DNA of 64,000 nt from Paraburkholderia solitsugae (GCF_013177695.1 NZ_WOEY01000004.1:1-64000); one strand, 5' to 3'; counted from the stretch's first letter, positions 1-8,924 are shown. Notes: generated by a model not told the origin, from the letters alone. Made by a program: numbers and translations.

Positions 1-1
1 C

Positions 2-853
2 CGTCAGATCGGCGCGCACGGTTTTACCGCTGGCCGTGCGGATCATGCCGGGCGCGACCTCGGCCACTGTCTCGCCGATCATCAGCTTCACGCCGAGCTT
101 GGTGAGCAATTCGGCGGTGGCCGTCGACACGCGCTCCTGCAAGGCCGGCAAAATGCGCGGCCCCGCCTCGATCAGCACGATGCCGACGTCGTGCCGCGGA
201 TCGAGCTTATGCAAGCCATACGCGGACAGCACCTGGGCCGTATTGCGCAACTCAGCCGAGAGTTCGACGCCCGTCGCGCCGCCGCCGACGATCGCCACCT
301 GGATGCGCGGCTCAGAGGAAGGCGACGTGCTCGAGGCCGATTCGACAGGCTCATGCACCTGATGCTCCGCGCGCATACACGCCGCGATCAGCCGTTTGCG
401 GAAACGCTCCGCCTGGCTGACCGTATCGAGCGCGAGAGAAAACTCAGACGCGCCCTTCACGCCGAAGAACGCCGTGGTGCTGCCGATCGCGATGATCAGC
501 GTGTCGTATTCGAGTTGGCGTTCGGGCAACAGTTCTGCGCCATCGTCGTCGAGTACCTTACCGAGCGTGAGACGCTTGTTCGCCCGGTCCAGACCGGTCA
601 GATCGCCCTGCTGAAACTCAAAGCCGTGCCAGCGCGCTTGCGCCGCGTATTCGAGTTCCTGGGTGAACGGGTCCATGCTGCCGGCGGCCACTTCATGCAG
701 CAGCGGCTTCCAGATATGGGTTGGATTACGGTCGACAAGCGTCACTTGCGCGTGCACACCGCCTTTGTTCTTGTGGGGCGAATAGCGGTCGCCTAAGCGT
801 GTCGCCAGTTCCAGCCCCCCCGCGCCCCCGCCAACGACGATAAAACGATGCAT
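2..853 (-). CDS. ndh: type II NADH dehydrogenase (NDH-2), 3' end cut by window
   Basis: Partial gene: the reading frame is open from an ATG at 853 to the window edge, giving 284 residues of the N-terminal part. It starts MHRFIVVGGGAGGLELATRL, the FAD-binding GxGxxG Rossmann fold. A second nucleotide-binding motif, VAIVGGGATGVELSAEL, binds NADH. An IWKPLLHEVAAGS segment is typical of single-subunit, non-proton-pumping NADH:quinone oxidoreductases. A GGAGAG ribosome site lies just upstream of the ATG. The family feeds electrons from NADH to quinone at the inner face of the membrane. The C-terminal membrane-association region is outside the window. Lies downstream of, and on the same strand as, polA, separated by 177 bp with a hairpin. 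Confidence 0.88.
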   Translation of the reverse strand, partial: MHRFIVVGGGAGGLELATRLGDRYSPHKNKGGVHAQVTLVDRNPTHIWKPLLHEVAAGSMDPFTQELEYAAQARWHGFEFQQGDLTGLDRANKRLTLGKVLDDDGAELLPERQLEYDTLIIAIGSTTAFFGVKGASEFSLALDTVSQAERFRKRLIAACMRAEHQVHEPVESASSTSPSSEPRIQVAIVGGGATGVELSAELRNTAQVLSAYGLHKLDPRHDVGIVLIEAGPRILPALQERVSTATAELLTKLGVKLMIGETVAEVAPGMIRTASGKTVRADLT

Positions 854-890
854 TGAACTCTCCGTGTTTGCCGATGGGTTATGCGTCGCG

Positions 891-922
891 ACGGCGCGCG
901 TGAAACATCAAACGCGCGCCGT
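891..922. terminator. perfect 11-bp hairpin between polA and ndh
   Basis: ACGGCGCGCGT at 891-901 pairs perfectly with ACGCGCGCCGT at 912-922 around a 10-nt loop. It lies after polA and before ndh. There is no run of T on either side, so it is a candidate transcript-end or RNA-stability hairpin rather than a classical intrinsic terminator. Confidence 0.4.
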
Positions 923-1030
923 CTGTTCTGGCGATTGTCCGCGAGCGGCACGGGTTGTCACAAGCTATCAATACGCATATGTGACATGCGCACGACGTTA
1001 TCGACTATCAAACGCTCCGTCACATGCACG

Positions 1031-3772
1031 TCAATGCGCTTCTTCCCAGTTCAGGCCGGCGCCCACTTCAGCGACCAGCGGCACTTTCAGCGCGGCGACA
1101 CCGCACATCAGTTCCGGCAAGCGCTTACGTACCTCGGACAATTCTGCGTCCGGCACTTCGAGAATCAGTTCGTCGTGCACCTGCATGATCATGCGCGTAC
1201 CGACCTTCGACTCTTCGATCCACTTCTGCACCGCGATCATCGACAGCTTGATCAGGTCGGCCGCCGTGCCTTGCATCGGCGCGTTAATGGCCGCGCGCTC
1301 GGCTGCCTGACGGCGCGGACCATTGCCACCGTTGATCTCCGGCAGCCACAGGCGGCGGCCGAACGCCGTTTCCACGTAGCCCTTGGCCTTCGCGCTCAGA
1401 CGCGTTTCGTCCATATATCGCGCGACGCCCGGATAGCGCGCGAAATAGCGGTCGATATACAGCTTGGCCGCGTCGCGCGTAATGCCGAGGTTCGCGGCAA
1501 GACCGAATGCGCTCATGCCGTAGATCAGGCCAAAGTTGATGACCTTCGCTACGCGCCGCTGATCGTTTGACACTTCGAGCGGCGTCACGCTGAAAATTTC
1601 CGCGGCCGTGGCACGGTGAATGTCTTCGCCTTGCGAAAACGCACGCAGCAGGGATTCGTCGCCGGAAATGTGCGCCATGATGCGCAGCTCGATCTGCGAG
1701 TAGTCGGCAGAGACAAGCTTGTGGCCCGGCGGGGCGATAAACGCCTCGCGAATGCGGCGGCCTTCGGTGGTGCGCACGGGAATGTTCTGCAGGTTCGGAT
1801 CGTTCGACGCGAGGCGCCCCGTGACCGCCACCGCCTGGGCATAGTTCGTATGCACACGGCCGGTTTGAGCGTTGACCATGCGCGGCAGCTTGTCCGTATA
1901 GGTCGATTTCAGCTTCGACAAGCCACGGTGTTCGAGCAGGATTTTCGGCAGCGGATAGTCTTCGGCAAGCTTTTGCAGCACTTCTTCGTCAGTGGACGGC
2001 GCGCCGCTCGGGGTCTTCTTGACCACCGGCAATTCGAGCTTCTCAAAGAAGATCTGACCAATCTGCTTCGGCGAACCGAGATTGAATTCACCACCGGCCA
2101 GCACGTACGCTTCGCTTTCCAGTTGAATCAGACGCGTGGCGATTTCGCTGCTTTGCGCGCGCAGCTTTTCCGCGTCGATCAGCACGCCGGTGCGCTCCAT
2201 CTTGCGCAAGACGCGCGAGGTCGGCACTTCGATGTCGCGATACACGTAGTCGAGCGTCTTCTCCGCGGCCACTTGCGGATACAAGGCCTGATGCAGACGC
2301 AAGGTGATGTCGGCGTCTTCCGCCGCGTATTCCGCGGCCGTTTCCAGCGCGACTTCGTCGAAGCCGATTTGCGACGCGCCCTTGCCCGCGACCTCTTCGT
2401 ACTTGATCGTCTTGATGCCGAGATGGCGCAGCGCGAGGCTGTCCATGTCGTGCGTACGGTGCGATTCGAGCACGTACGATTCCAGCAACGTGTCGTGTTC
2501 GACGCCGCGCATTTCGATGCCGTAGTTCGCCAGCACCTGTTCGTCGTACTTCATGTGCTGGCCGACCTTCTTATGCTCAGCGCTCTCCAGCCAAGGCTTG
2601 AGCTTCGCGAGGACTTCGTCGCGCGGCAGTTGCACGGGTGCGTCCGGACCGCGATGCGCGAGCGGCACATAAGCGGCATAGCCGGGTTCGACCGACAACG
2701 ACAGGCCCACGATTTGCGCGGTCATCGGGTCGAGTGAGGTGGTTTCGGTATCGAACGCAGTCAACTCGGCGGCGTTGATTTTCTCAAGCCAGGTGTCGAA
2801 CTGTTCCCAGCTCTGCACGGTGTCGTAGTGACGTTCGTGATCCACGGTGAGCGCCGGCGGCACATCGGTCTCCGGCCCCTCCACCGCTTCCGCGCTTTCC
2901 ACTTCGCGCAGCCAGGTCTTGAAACCGTTGCGCGTGAACACGTCGCGCAGTTCCTCGCGCGATTCGGGCCGGCTTTGCAGGCTTTCTTCGATCGAGACGA
3001 TATGGCCAGTCAGATCGCATTGGCGCTCGACGGTGACGAGTTTCTTCGCCGTCGGCAGAAAATCGAGCGCACGTCGCAGATTGTCTCCTACCGCACCTTT
3101 GATCTCATCTGCATGTGCGACGATGCCATCGAGGGTTTCGTACTGCGTCAGCCATTTGATCGCCGTTTTCGGCCCGCATTTTTCGACGCCGGGCACGTTG
3201 TCGACGGTATCGCCGATCAACGACAGGTAGTCGATGATGCGCTCCGGTGGCACGCCGAATTTGGCGATCACGCCGGCGCGGTCGAGCTTCTCGTTAGTCA
3301 TCGTATTGATGAGGGTGACATGATCCGACACGAGCTGCGCCAGATCCTTGTCCCCAGTCGACACGATCACATTCATGCCGCGCTTTTCCGCTTCGGTGCT
3401 GAGCGTGCCGATCACGTCGTCAGCTTCGACGCCTTCGATCATCAAGAGCGGCCAGCCGAGCGCGCGCACGGCGACGTGAATCGGCTCGATCTGACGCGAG
3501 AGATCGTCCGGCATCGACGGGCGATTCGCCTTATAGTCAGCATACCAGTCGTCGCGGAACGTTTTGCCCTTGGCGTCGAACACGCAGGCGCTATACTCTG
3601 CTGTGACTTCCTTGCGCATGCGCCGCAGCATGTTGATCATTCCGTAGAGCGCACCCGTTGGACCACCTTCGGGCCCGCGCAGATCAGGCATCGCATGGTA
3701 GGCCCGGTACAGATAACTCGAACCGTCGACCAATAGCAGGGTCTTACCTTCAAGGCTTCGTTCTTCAGGCAT
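1031..3772 (-). CDS. polA: DNA polymerase I
   Basis: 913 residues, normal length for the family. It removes RNA primers and fills gaps in replication and repair. The N-terminal 5'-3' exonuclease domain (about 1-290) carries LLVDGSSYLYRAYHA and the metal-binding VEADDVIGTL. The DnaQ-like 3'-5' exonuclease domain (about 315-500) keeps the motif-I acids in TAFDTETTSLDP, so proofreading is probably active. The polymerase domain has motif A LVSADYSQIELRIMAHISGD, motif B RRVAKVINFGLIYGMS and motif C MIMQVHDELILEV. The ATG at 3772 is separated by one nucleotide from the divergent LOG-gene ATG at 3774, so its promoter and ribosome site must lie inside that gene. The next in-frame ATG would remove essential nuclease residues, so this start is kept. 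Confidence 0.98.
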   Translation of the reverse strand: MPEERSLEGKTLLLVDGSSYLYRAYHAMPDLRGPEGGPTGALYGMINMLRRMRKEVTAEYSACVFDAKGKTFRDDWYADYKANRPSMPDDLSRQIEPIHVAVRALGWPLLMIEGVEADDVIGTLSTEAEKRGMNVIVSTGDKDLAQLVSDHVTLINTMTNEKLDRAGVIAKFGVPPERIIDYLSLIGDTVDNVPGVEKCGPKTAIKWLTQYETLDGIVAHADEIKGAVGDNLRRALDFLPTAKKLVTVERQCDLTGHIVSIEESLQSRPESREELRDVFTRNGFKTWLREVESAEAVEGPETDVPPALTVDHERHYDTVQSWEQFDTWLEKINAAELTAFDTETTSLDPMTAQIVGLSLSVEPGYAAYVPLAHRGPDAPVQLPRDEVLAKLKPWLESAEHKKVGQHMKYDEQVLANYGIEMRGVEHDTLLESYVLESHRTHDMDSLALRHLGIKTIKYEEVAGKGASQIGFDEVALETAAEYAAEDADITLRLHQALYPQVAAEKTLDYVYRDIEVPTSRVLRKMERTGVLIDAEKLRAQSSEIATRLIQLESEAYVLAGGEFNLGSPKQIGQIFFEKLELPVVKKTPSGAPSTDEEVLQKLAEDYPLPKILLEHRGLSKLKSTYTDKLPRMVNAQTGRVHTNYAQAVAVTGRLASNDPNLQNIPVRTTEGRRIREAFIAPPGHKLVSADYSQIELRIMAHISGDESLLRAFSQGEDIHRATAAEIFSVTPLEVSNDQRRVAKVINFGLIYGMSAFGLAANLGITRDAAKLYIDRYFARYPGVARYMDETRLSAKAKGYVETAFGRRLWLPEINGGNGPRRQAAERAAINAPMQGTAADLIKLSMIAVQKWIEESKVGTRMIMQVHDELILEVPDAELSEVRKRLPELMCGVAALKVPLVAEVGAGLNWEEAH

Positions 3773-3773
3773 T

Positions 3774-4517
3774 ATGACTAAGAGAAAAGTGATTCCGAGT
3801 CTGCGATCACTCGCAGATCAAGAGCGCGCAACGGCTAAGAAGGCCCGCGCATCGTGGCAGATGTTCACGATTATGGCAGAGTTTATCGAGGCGACCGAGT
3901 ACCTCTCGGAGATTCGTCCGGCTGTCAGCATCTATGGCTCAGCGCGCCTGAAACCGAACTCGCCGTATTACAAACTCGCCACGCAGATCGCACGCAAGCT
4001 GTCGGACGCAGGCTTCGCGGTCATCTCGGGCGGCGGCCCCGGCATCATGGAAGCGGCCAATAAGGGCGCTCATGCGGGCAAGGCCCCTTCGGTCGGCCTG
4101 AACATCGAACTGCCTCACGAGCAATCAGGCAATCAATGGCAGGACATCTCGCTGCGCTTCCGCCATTTCTTCACGCGCAAGGTCACGTTCGTGAAGAACT
4201 CGGATGCGGTGATCGTCATGCCGGGCGGCTTCGGCACGCTGGATGAACTCGCCGAAGTCCTCACGCTGATTCAGACCAAGAAGTCGCGCCACGTGCCGAT
4301 CATTCTGGTGGGCGGCGAGTTCTGGGAAGGCCTGCTTGCGTGGTTCAAGAACTCGCTCACGCCGATGGGCCTGATCAATCCGACGGATATGGACTTGATG
4401 CAGGTGATCGACGACCCGGATCAGGTGCTCGAAGCGGTGCTGAAGTTCTACGAAGACCGTGAAGAAGTTGAGCCGCATCCGGCCAAATCGGATGACGACC
4501 GGATGTTCTATCTGTGA
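3774..4517 (+). CDS. LOG-family protein (TIGR00730 Rossmann fold, putative nucleoside-5'-monophosphate phosphoribohydrolase)
   Basis: 247 residues. The two family signatures are present: SGGGPGIMEAANKGA and PGGFGTLDELAEVLTL (the PGGxGTxxE motif). Characterised members hydrolyse cytokinin riboside monophosphates or other NMPs to base plus ribose-5-phosphate. The physiological substrate in this organism is not visible from sequence. A basic N-terminal extension of about 45 residues precedes the core. It is head-to-head with polA with one nucleotide between the two start codons, and has no strong ribosome site (only AAGG further upstream). A hairpin follows, shared with the convergent LysR gene. 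Confidence 0.88.
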   Translation: MTKRKVIPSLRSLADQERATAKKARASWQMFTIMAEFIEATEYLSEIRPAVSIYGSARLKPNSPYYKLATQIARKLSDAGFAVISGGGPGIMEAANKGAHAGKAPSVGLNIELPHEQSGNQWQDISLRFRHFFTRKVTFVKNSDAVIVMPGGFGTLDELAEVLTLIQTKKSRHVPIILVGGEFWEGLLAWFKNSLTPMGLINPTDMDLMQVIDDPDQVLEAVLKFYEDREEVEPHPAKSDDDRMFYL

Positions 4518-4524
4518 TGCTGGA

Positions 4525-4547
4525 ACTTCGCGCCCCGTGCGCGAAGT
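4525..4547. terminator. hairpin between convergent LOG and LysR genes
   Basis: ACTTCGCGC (4525-4533) and GCGCGAAGT (4539-4547) form a perfect 9-bp stem with a 5-nt loop, 8 bp after the LOG stop codon and about 55 bp from the end of the convergent LysR gene. No T-tract follows on either strand. Probable bidirectional transcript end. Confidence 0.5.
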
Positions 4548-4602
4548 AAGTGCGCCAAATAAGCGTGCGATTTCCATATGCATTGAGCAACGCGCGCGAG
4601 TT

Positions 4603-5520
4603 CTAGCGGGCGGCCTCCAGGTCGCTCGCTTCCACAACATCAGTCTGATCACCCTGCGCTTGCAGCCATTCGCAGAATTGCGCCACGAGCGGCGCCTGCG
4701 CGACCTCCCGCCTCGCTACCCACCAATAGCCGCGCGCATCAATGCGCGGGCCGGCCAACGGCACGATGAGCCGTCCCGATGCCAGCTCGTCCGCCAGCAA
4801 GGGCAACGGACCGAGCGCGACGCCGAGGCCATCCACCGCAGCCTGCAAGGCCAGATAGAAGTGATCGAACGACTGCTTCTTCCGGCATTTCGCCGTGACG
4901 CCTGCGGCCGATAACCAGTTGCCCCACGCATCGGGCCGCGTGTCCGAATGCAGCAGCACGTGCTTGGAGAGATCGTCGGCCACCTTGATCGGCGAGCGTT
5001 GCAGGAGCGCGGGACTGCAGACCGGAATCTCGCTTTCGCCAAGAAAATGGCCGCTCACGCAGTTCGGCCAATGCGCCGGCCCGCGCCGCACCGCGACGTC
5101 GAAGCTGTCCAGTGTTTCGACCGGTGCGTTTGAAGTCGATAAGCGCAGCTCCACATTCGGCACCTTGCGCTGGAACTGATGAAGCCGCGGCAGCAGCCAT
5201 TTCATCGCAAAGGTCGGCAGCGCATTCACCCGCAGCACATGAACGACGCCGGTATCGCGCAGTTGGTCCGTGGCCAGCGCGATGCTGTCGAACGCGGCCT
5301 GCACGGTGGCCAGATAGCGGCGCCCGTCGTCGGTCAGACGCACGCGCTTGCCGCGGCGATGGAACACCTGCACGCCGAGCCACGTCTCAAAAGCCGCGAC
5401 TTGCCGGCTAATTGCACCGTGCGTCACATGCAATTCGTTCGCCGCGGCGGTGAAGCTTTCATGCCGTGCGGCGGCTTCGAAGGCACGCAGCGCCGGAAAA
5501 GGAGGAAGATTACGAGCCAT
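4603..5520 (-). CDS. LysR-family transcriptional regulator, GcvA-like
   Basis: 305 residues, standard LysR length. The N-terminus PPFPALRAFEAAARHESFTA followed by a winged-helix segment ending in LTDDGRRYL is the form typical of the GcvA branch. The remainder is the periplasmic-binding-like effector domain. It is transcribed divergently from the chromate-transporter pair; the two ATGs are 97 bp apart, with a perfect palindrome touching its own start codon. The likely role is control of the chr genes and itself. The effector is unknown. Confidence 0.9.
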   Translation of the reverse strand: MARNLPPFPALRAFEAAARHESFTAAANELHVTHGAISRQVAAFETWLGVQVFHRRGKRVRLTDDGRRYLATVQAAFDSIALATDQLRDTGVVHVLRVNALPTFAMKWLLPRLHQFQRKVPNVELRLSTSNAPVETLDSFDVAVRRGPAHWPNCVSGHFLGESEIPVCSPALLQRSPIKVADDLSKHVLLHSDTRPDAWGNWLSAAGVTAKCRKKQSFDHFYLALQAAVDGLGVALGPLPLLADELASGRLIVPLAGPRIDARGYWWVARREVAQAPLVAQFCEWLQAQGDQTDVVEASDLEAAR

Positions 5521-5522
5521 GC

Positions 5523-5541
5523 TTGTGATTCTAGATCACAA
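5523..5541. promoter_or_regulatory. palindromic operator candidate, LysR/chrA intergenic region
   Basis: TTGTGAT (5523-5529), spacer TCTAG, ATCACAA (5535-5541): a perfect 7-bp inverted repeat two bases upstream of the LysR start codon. It fits the LysR T-N11-A rule (the T and A flanking an 11-nt interval). A further half-site, ATCACAA, lies at 5622-5628 at the start of the first chr gene. Inferred binding site for the LysR protein. Confidence 0.55.
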
Positions 5542-5617
5542 AGGCGCGCTCAAAAATCGTTTTGCCCAGAGCCGGATCGGCGCTAACCTCCAGAGCTTGA
5601 ACTGGAAGCTTGGCGAT

Positions 5618-6187
5618 ATGGATCACAATCTCACCTCAACCGACGCCGCACTGACGCCCGTACCCACATTGCGGGAAATTTTTGGCGGCTTTCTCGGCCT
5701 CGGGCTGATCTCGTTCGGCGGCGCACTGCCGCTGGCGCGGCGCGCCGTGGTCGACCAAAGGCGCTGGCTGACCGGCGCGGAATTCACCGACTTGCTGGGC
5801 TTGTGCCAATTCTTGCCGGGCGGCAACGTGATCAATCTTTCGGTGGCGATCGGGATGCGCTTTCGCGGCGTGCCGGGTGCGCTAGCCGGTTTGCTCGGGC
5901 TGATCGCGGGGCCTTCGCTGGTCGTGATCGGCCTTGGCGTGCTGTACGAACACACGCAAAACAACCCGCACGTTCGCCATCTGTTTGCCGGTCTCGCGGC
6001 CGCGGCGTCCGGCCTGCTGATCTCGATGGCCGTGAAAATCCTGCTGCCATTGCGGAATAAACCCATGGCTGCACTCATCGCGGCGCTCGGCTTCATCGCG
6101 ATCGCGATCATGCGCCTGCCGCTTCTGCCTACGATGCTGGTGCTCACGCCGCTCAGTATCTACATCGCGTCGAGGGCCACACGATGA
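5618..6187 (+). CDS. chrA: chromate transporter, N-terminal-type CHR domain protein
   Basis: 189 residues from the ATG at 5618. The open frame extends upstream to 5348, but that part overlaps the divergent LysR gene and lacks family similarity. It contains one CHR domain with LREIFGGFLGLGLISFGGA and the LCQFLPGGNVINL loop, plus several hydrophobic helices. The usual FGGP signature reads FGGA. The stop overlaps the next ATG as ATGA (6184-6187), so the two are translationally coupled. Short paired CHR proteins form one functional unit equivalent to long ChrA, which exports chromate or, in some members, other oxyanions. Substrate not proven. Confidence 0.85.
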   Translation: MDHNLTSTDAALTPVPTLREIFGGFLGLGLISFGGALPLARRAVVDQRRWLTGAEFTDLLGLCQFLPGGNVINLSVAIGMRFRGVPGALAGLLGLIAGPSLVVIGLGVLYEHTQNNPHVRHLFAGLAAAASGLLISMAVKILLPLRNKPMAALIAALGFIAIAIMRLPLLPTMLVLTPLSIYIASRATR

Positions 6188-6714
6188 ACGACACGCTCAT
6201 TTCTCTTGCCATTATTTTCAGTCAGCTTTCGCTGCTGGCGTTCGGTGGCGGCAATACGATTCTTCCCGAGATGCAGCGTCAGGTGGTGGATGTGCACCAC
6301 TGGATGCCGGCCAGCGAATTCAGCGCGCTGTTCGCGCTCGCGCAAGCGGCGCCGGGGCCGAACCTGATGATCGTGACGCTGGTCGGCTGGCACGTGGCGG
6401 GTTGGGCGGGGATGCTGGTGACTTCAGTTGCGAAGTTCGGACCGTCTTCGCTCGTGACGATTCTTGCGCTGCATGCGTGGGACCGGTTCAAGGACCGTCC
6501 GTGGCGGCGTTACGCGCAAATGGGGTTGGTGCCGGTGACCGCCGGCATCGTCGCGGCAAGCGCGGCCCTGATCGCCGAAGCGTCGAACCCGACCGCGATT
6601 GCATGGGCAATCTGCGCCTTTACCGCCGTGCTGGCGTTGAAGACAAGAATTCATCCGCTGTGGCTACTCGCGGCTGGAAGCTTGATCGGGCTGACGGGGT
6701 TTGGGCAGTTCTAA
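6184..6714 (+). CDS. chromate transporter, C-terminal-type CHR domain protein
   Basis: 176 residues, the second half of the paired short-chain chromate transporter. It begins with a hydrophobic helix and has LSLLAFGGGNTILPEMQRQ and the ALAQAAPGPNLMIVT loop, the CHR signature region (APGPN). It overlaps the previous gene by four bases. A strong hairpin follows at 6729-6761. Confidence 0.87.
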   Translation: MNDTLISLAIIFSQLSLLAFGGGNTILPEMQRQVVDVHHWMPASEFSALFALAQAAPGPNLMIVTLVGWHVAGWAGMLVTSVAKFGPSSLVTILALHAWDRFKDRPWRRYAQMGLVPVTAGIVAASAALIAEASNPTAIAWAICAFTAVLALKTRIHPLWLLAAGSLIGLTGFGQF

Positions 6715-6728
6715 ACCAGAGGTCAGGC

Positions 6729-6761
6729 TTGCGGGCGAGCGCAAACAACGCTCGCCCGCAA
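6729..6761. terminator. perfect 13-bp hairpin, bidirectional
   Basis: TTGCGGGCGAGCG (6729-6741) and CGCTCGCCCGCAA (6749-6761) pair without mismatch around the loop CAAACAA. It lies between the convergent chr pair and amn, 14 bp from one stop and 10 bp from the other. Stability and position support a shared terminator, although the T-tract is absent. Confidence 0.65.
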
Positions 6762-6771
6762 CCATAAGCGC

Positions 6772-8304
6772 TTACTGAAACGCCACTTCCGCAAAGCTGC
6801 GCAACTTGCGGCTATGCAAACGATGCAGCCCGTTCATCCGCAACAACTCCATCGCCTTCACGCCGATCTGCAGATGCTGATCGACTTGCGCGCGATAGAA
6901 CTGATCCGCCATGCCAGGCAGTTTCAATTCGCCATGCAAGGGCTTGTCCGACACGCATAGCAAGGTACCGTAAGGCACACGGAAGCGGAACCCGTTAGCA
7001 GCGATCGTCGCGCTTTCCATGTCGAGCGCGACCGCGCGGCTTTGCGACAACCGCTGCACCGGCTCACGATGATCGCGCAGCTCCCAGTTGCGGTTATCCA
7101 CACTCGCCACCGTGCCCGTGCGCATCACGCGCTTCAACTCGACGCCATCCAGTTGCGTGACCTGCGCGACCGCGCGTTCCAACGCCACCTGTACTTCGGC
7201 AAGTGCTGGAATCGGCACCCACAGCGGCAAGTCGTCGTCGAGCACGTGATCTTCGCGCACATAGCCGTGCGCCAGCACGTAATCGCCCAGGCGCTGCGTG
7301 TTACGCAGCCCCGCGCAGTGGCCCAGCATGATCCACGCATGCGGACGCAGCACGGCGATGTGATCGGTAATCGTCTTCGCGTTCGACGGCCCGACACCGA
7401 TGTTGACCATCGTGATGCCGCTGCCGTCGGCCCGCTTCAGGTGATACGCAGGCATCTGCGGCAGACGCGGCGGCGCCGTGCCTTCCTGCGCCTGCTCACC
7501 GAGATTTTCGTTGTACGTGATCACGTCGCCCGGTTCGACGAACGACGTGTATTCGCTGCGATAGGCGCGCAGTTCTTCGTCGTCGGTACGGGCCATCATC
7601 GTGCGGCCGAGTTTGACGAACTCGTCGATATAGAACTGGTAGTTCGTGTACAGGACGTAGTTCTGGCAATGCGTGGGCGAGGTCGCCGTGTAGTGCTTCA
7701 GCCGATGCAGCGAAAAATCCACCCGCGCCGCCGTGAACAGCGCCAACGGATGCGGCTCGCCCGGCGGCGGTTCATACGTGCCGTTGACGATGCGGTCGTC
7801 GAGCAACGCGAGGTCCGGCGTGTCGAACACGTCGCGCATCAGAAACAGGCGCTCGCGATCCAGATCGCCCTCGAGGTGAATGCCCTCAGCAAATGCGAAG
7901 TGAATCGGAATCGGCTGATCGGACACCCCGACTTCGATCTGCACGTGATGGTTCTTGGCCAGCAGGCGCAACTGCTCGCGATAGTAGTCGCCAAACAGAT
8001 CCGGCCGCGTGACCGTGGTTTCGAACACGCCCGGACCCGCGACAAAGCCGTACGAGCGGCGCGAATCGATATGCGTGTTGACTTCGGTGCGCACCCGGAC
8101 GAACGGGTAACAGGCGCGCACCCGGCGCTCGAACAATTCGTTGCGGCGGTAGCGCGCGAAGGCGTCGCGCAGGAACGAGGTGTTCGCTTCGTAGATCGCC
8201 GACAAACGCGTGACGGCCTCGGTCGCGTCGTCGAAGGATTCGGTTGGGAAGCTGTTGGCGGGAGTCTGCACCGCGCGTTGATTGGTATCGTTGTTCATCT
8301 TCAT
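6772..8304 (-). CDS. amn: AMP nucleosidase
   Basis: 510 residues. It hydrolyses AMP to adenine and ribose-5-phosphate and so helps balance the adenylate pool. An N-terminal AMP-nucleosidase domain (about 1-190) precedes the nucleoside-phosphorylase-like catalytic fold. Visible blocks are TMVNIGVGPSNAKTITDHIA, IMLGHCAGLR, ALDMESATIAANGFRFRVP and LLCVSDKPLHGELKLPGMAD. A GAGGTGA ribosome site lies 4-10 bases upstream. The second ATG at 8298 has the more usual spacing, so the protein may start MNNDTNQ rather than MKMNND. Divergent from the DUF2782 gene. Confidence 0.95.
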   Translation of the reverse strand: MKMNNDTNQRAVQTPANSFPTESFDDATEAVTRLSAIYEANTSFLRDAFARYRRNELFERRVRACYPFVRVRTEVNTHIDSRRSYGFVAGPGVFETTVTRPDLFGDYYREQLRLLAKNHHVQIEVGVSDQPIPIHFAFAEGIHLEGDLDRERLFLMRDVFDTPDLALLDDRIVNGTYEPPPGEPHPLALFTAARVDFSLHRLKHYTATSPTHCQNYVLYTNYQFYIDEFVKLGRTMMARTDDEELRAYRSEYTSFVEPGDVITYNENLGEQAQEGTAPPRLPQMPAYHLKRADGSGITMVNIGVGPSNAKTITDHIAVLRPHAWIMLGHCAGLRNTQRLGDYVLAHGYVREDHVLDDDLPLWVPIPALAEVQVALERAVAQVTQLDGVELKRVMRTGTVASVDNRNWELRDHREPVQRLSQSRAVALDMESATIAANGFRFRVPYGTLLCVSDKPLHGELKLPGMADQFYRAQVDQHLQIGVKAMELLRMNGLHRLHSRKLRSFAEVAFQ

Positions 8305-8498
8305 TCACCTCGATTGATGAGATGACATTACCACGGAACCCGTGATCGCCAAATGACCGCGCGGCGCCTACCACAACCGCCGCAATTGCGGTCGCAAGAT
8401 TGCGCGCACGTCGCGCGAAAGCGGCGCAAAATAAGGCGACTGCGCCCGTAGGCAAGGCTGGATTTGCTAGAATCGGGGCACCATATTGGAGAATCACC

Positions 8499-8894
8499 AT
8501 GAAGCAGCTCCTTCCCGTCGCCGTTGCACTGGCCCTCGCCTTTGGCAACGCCGCGCTGGCTGCCCAGCCTGTCGATGAGACTCCGCCAGCCGACGCGCCC
8601 CAGTCTGCCAATGAACGGGCCGGCCTGCCTGACCTGGCGAAGATCAATCGTCCGGCCGCCGAGGTCAGCTCGAAGGTCGAAATCAACGTCCCGCGCACGC
8701 CAAGCTTCTACGAACGCAGCGCTAACGGCACCGAAATCACCGAATATCGCGATAAAGGCAAGCCCGTTGAAATCAACGTGCATTCGAATCTCGGCACGCG
8801 CTATCAGATGAGCGCGCCGCTCGACACGTCGCCCACCGTGCGCGACAACGGCCGCGCAAGCACGCGTTTGCCGTCGGTGAATCTGACTTATTGA
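8499..8894 (+). CDS. DUF2782-type small exported protein
   Basis: 131 residues. Start chosen at the ATG at 8499, preceded by TTGGAGAATCACC. It has a clear Sec signal peptide (MKQLLPVAVALALAFGNAALA, cut near AA-QP). The mature part has a segment around FYERSANGTEITEYRDKGKP that resembles the RxxxDGTxIEEYRxNG pattern of DUF2782 proteins, which often sit near polA and thrB in beta- and gamma-proteobacteria. Here polA and thrB flank it at a distance. Function unknown; periplasmic location inferred. Confidence 0.65.
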   Translation: MKQLLPVAVALALAFGNAALAAQPVDETPPADAPQSANERAGLPDLAKINRPAAEVSSKVEINVPRTPSFYERSANGTEITEYRDKGKPVEINVHSNLGTRYQMSAPLDTSPTVRDNGRASTRLPSVNLTY

Positions 8895-8902
8895 TGCATA
8901 CC

Positions 8903-8924
8903 GGGGCGGCGTGAGCCGCTCCCC
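8903..8924 (+). terminator. GNRA-loop hairpin after DUF2782 gene
   Basis: GGGGCGGC (8903-8910), loop GTGA, GCCGCTCCCC (8915-8924). It forms an 8-bp stem with a 2-nt bulge, 8 bp after the stop codon. GTGA is a stable GNRA tetraloop. No T-tract. Confidence 0.4.

Noticed and set aside
5348-5617. Longer N-terminus for the first chromate-transporter gene
   Set aside because: Overlaps the divergent LysR gene and the palindrome, and lacks CHR similarity; the ATG at 5618 fits the family.
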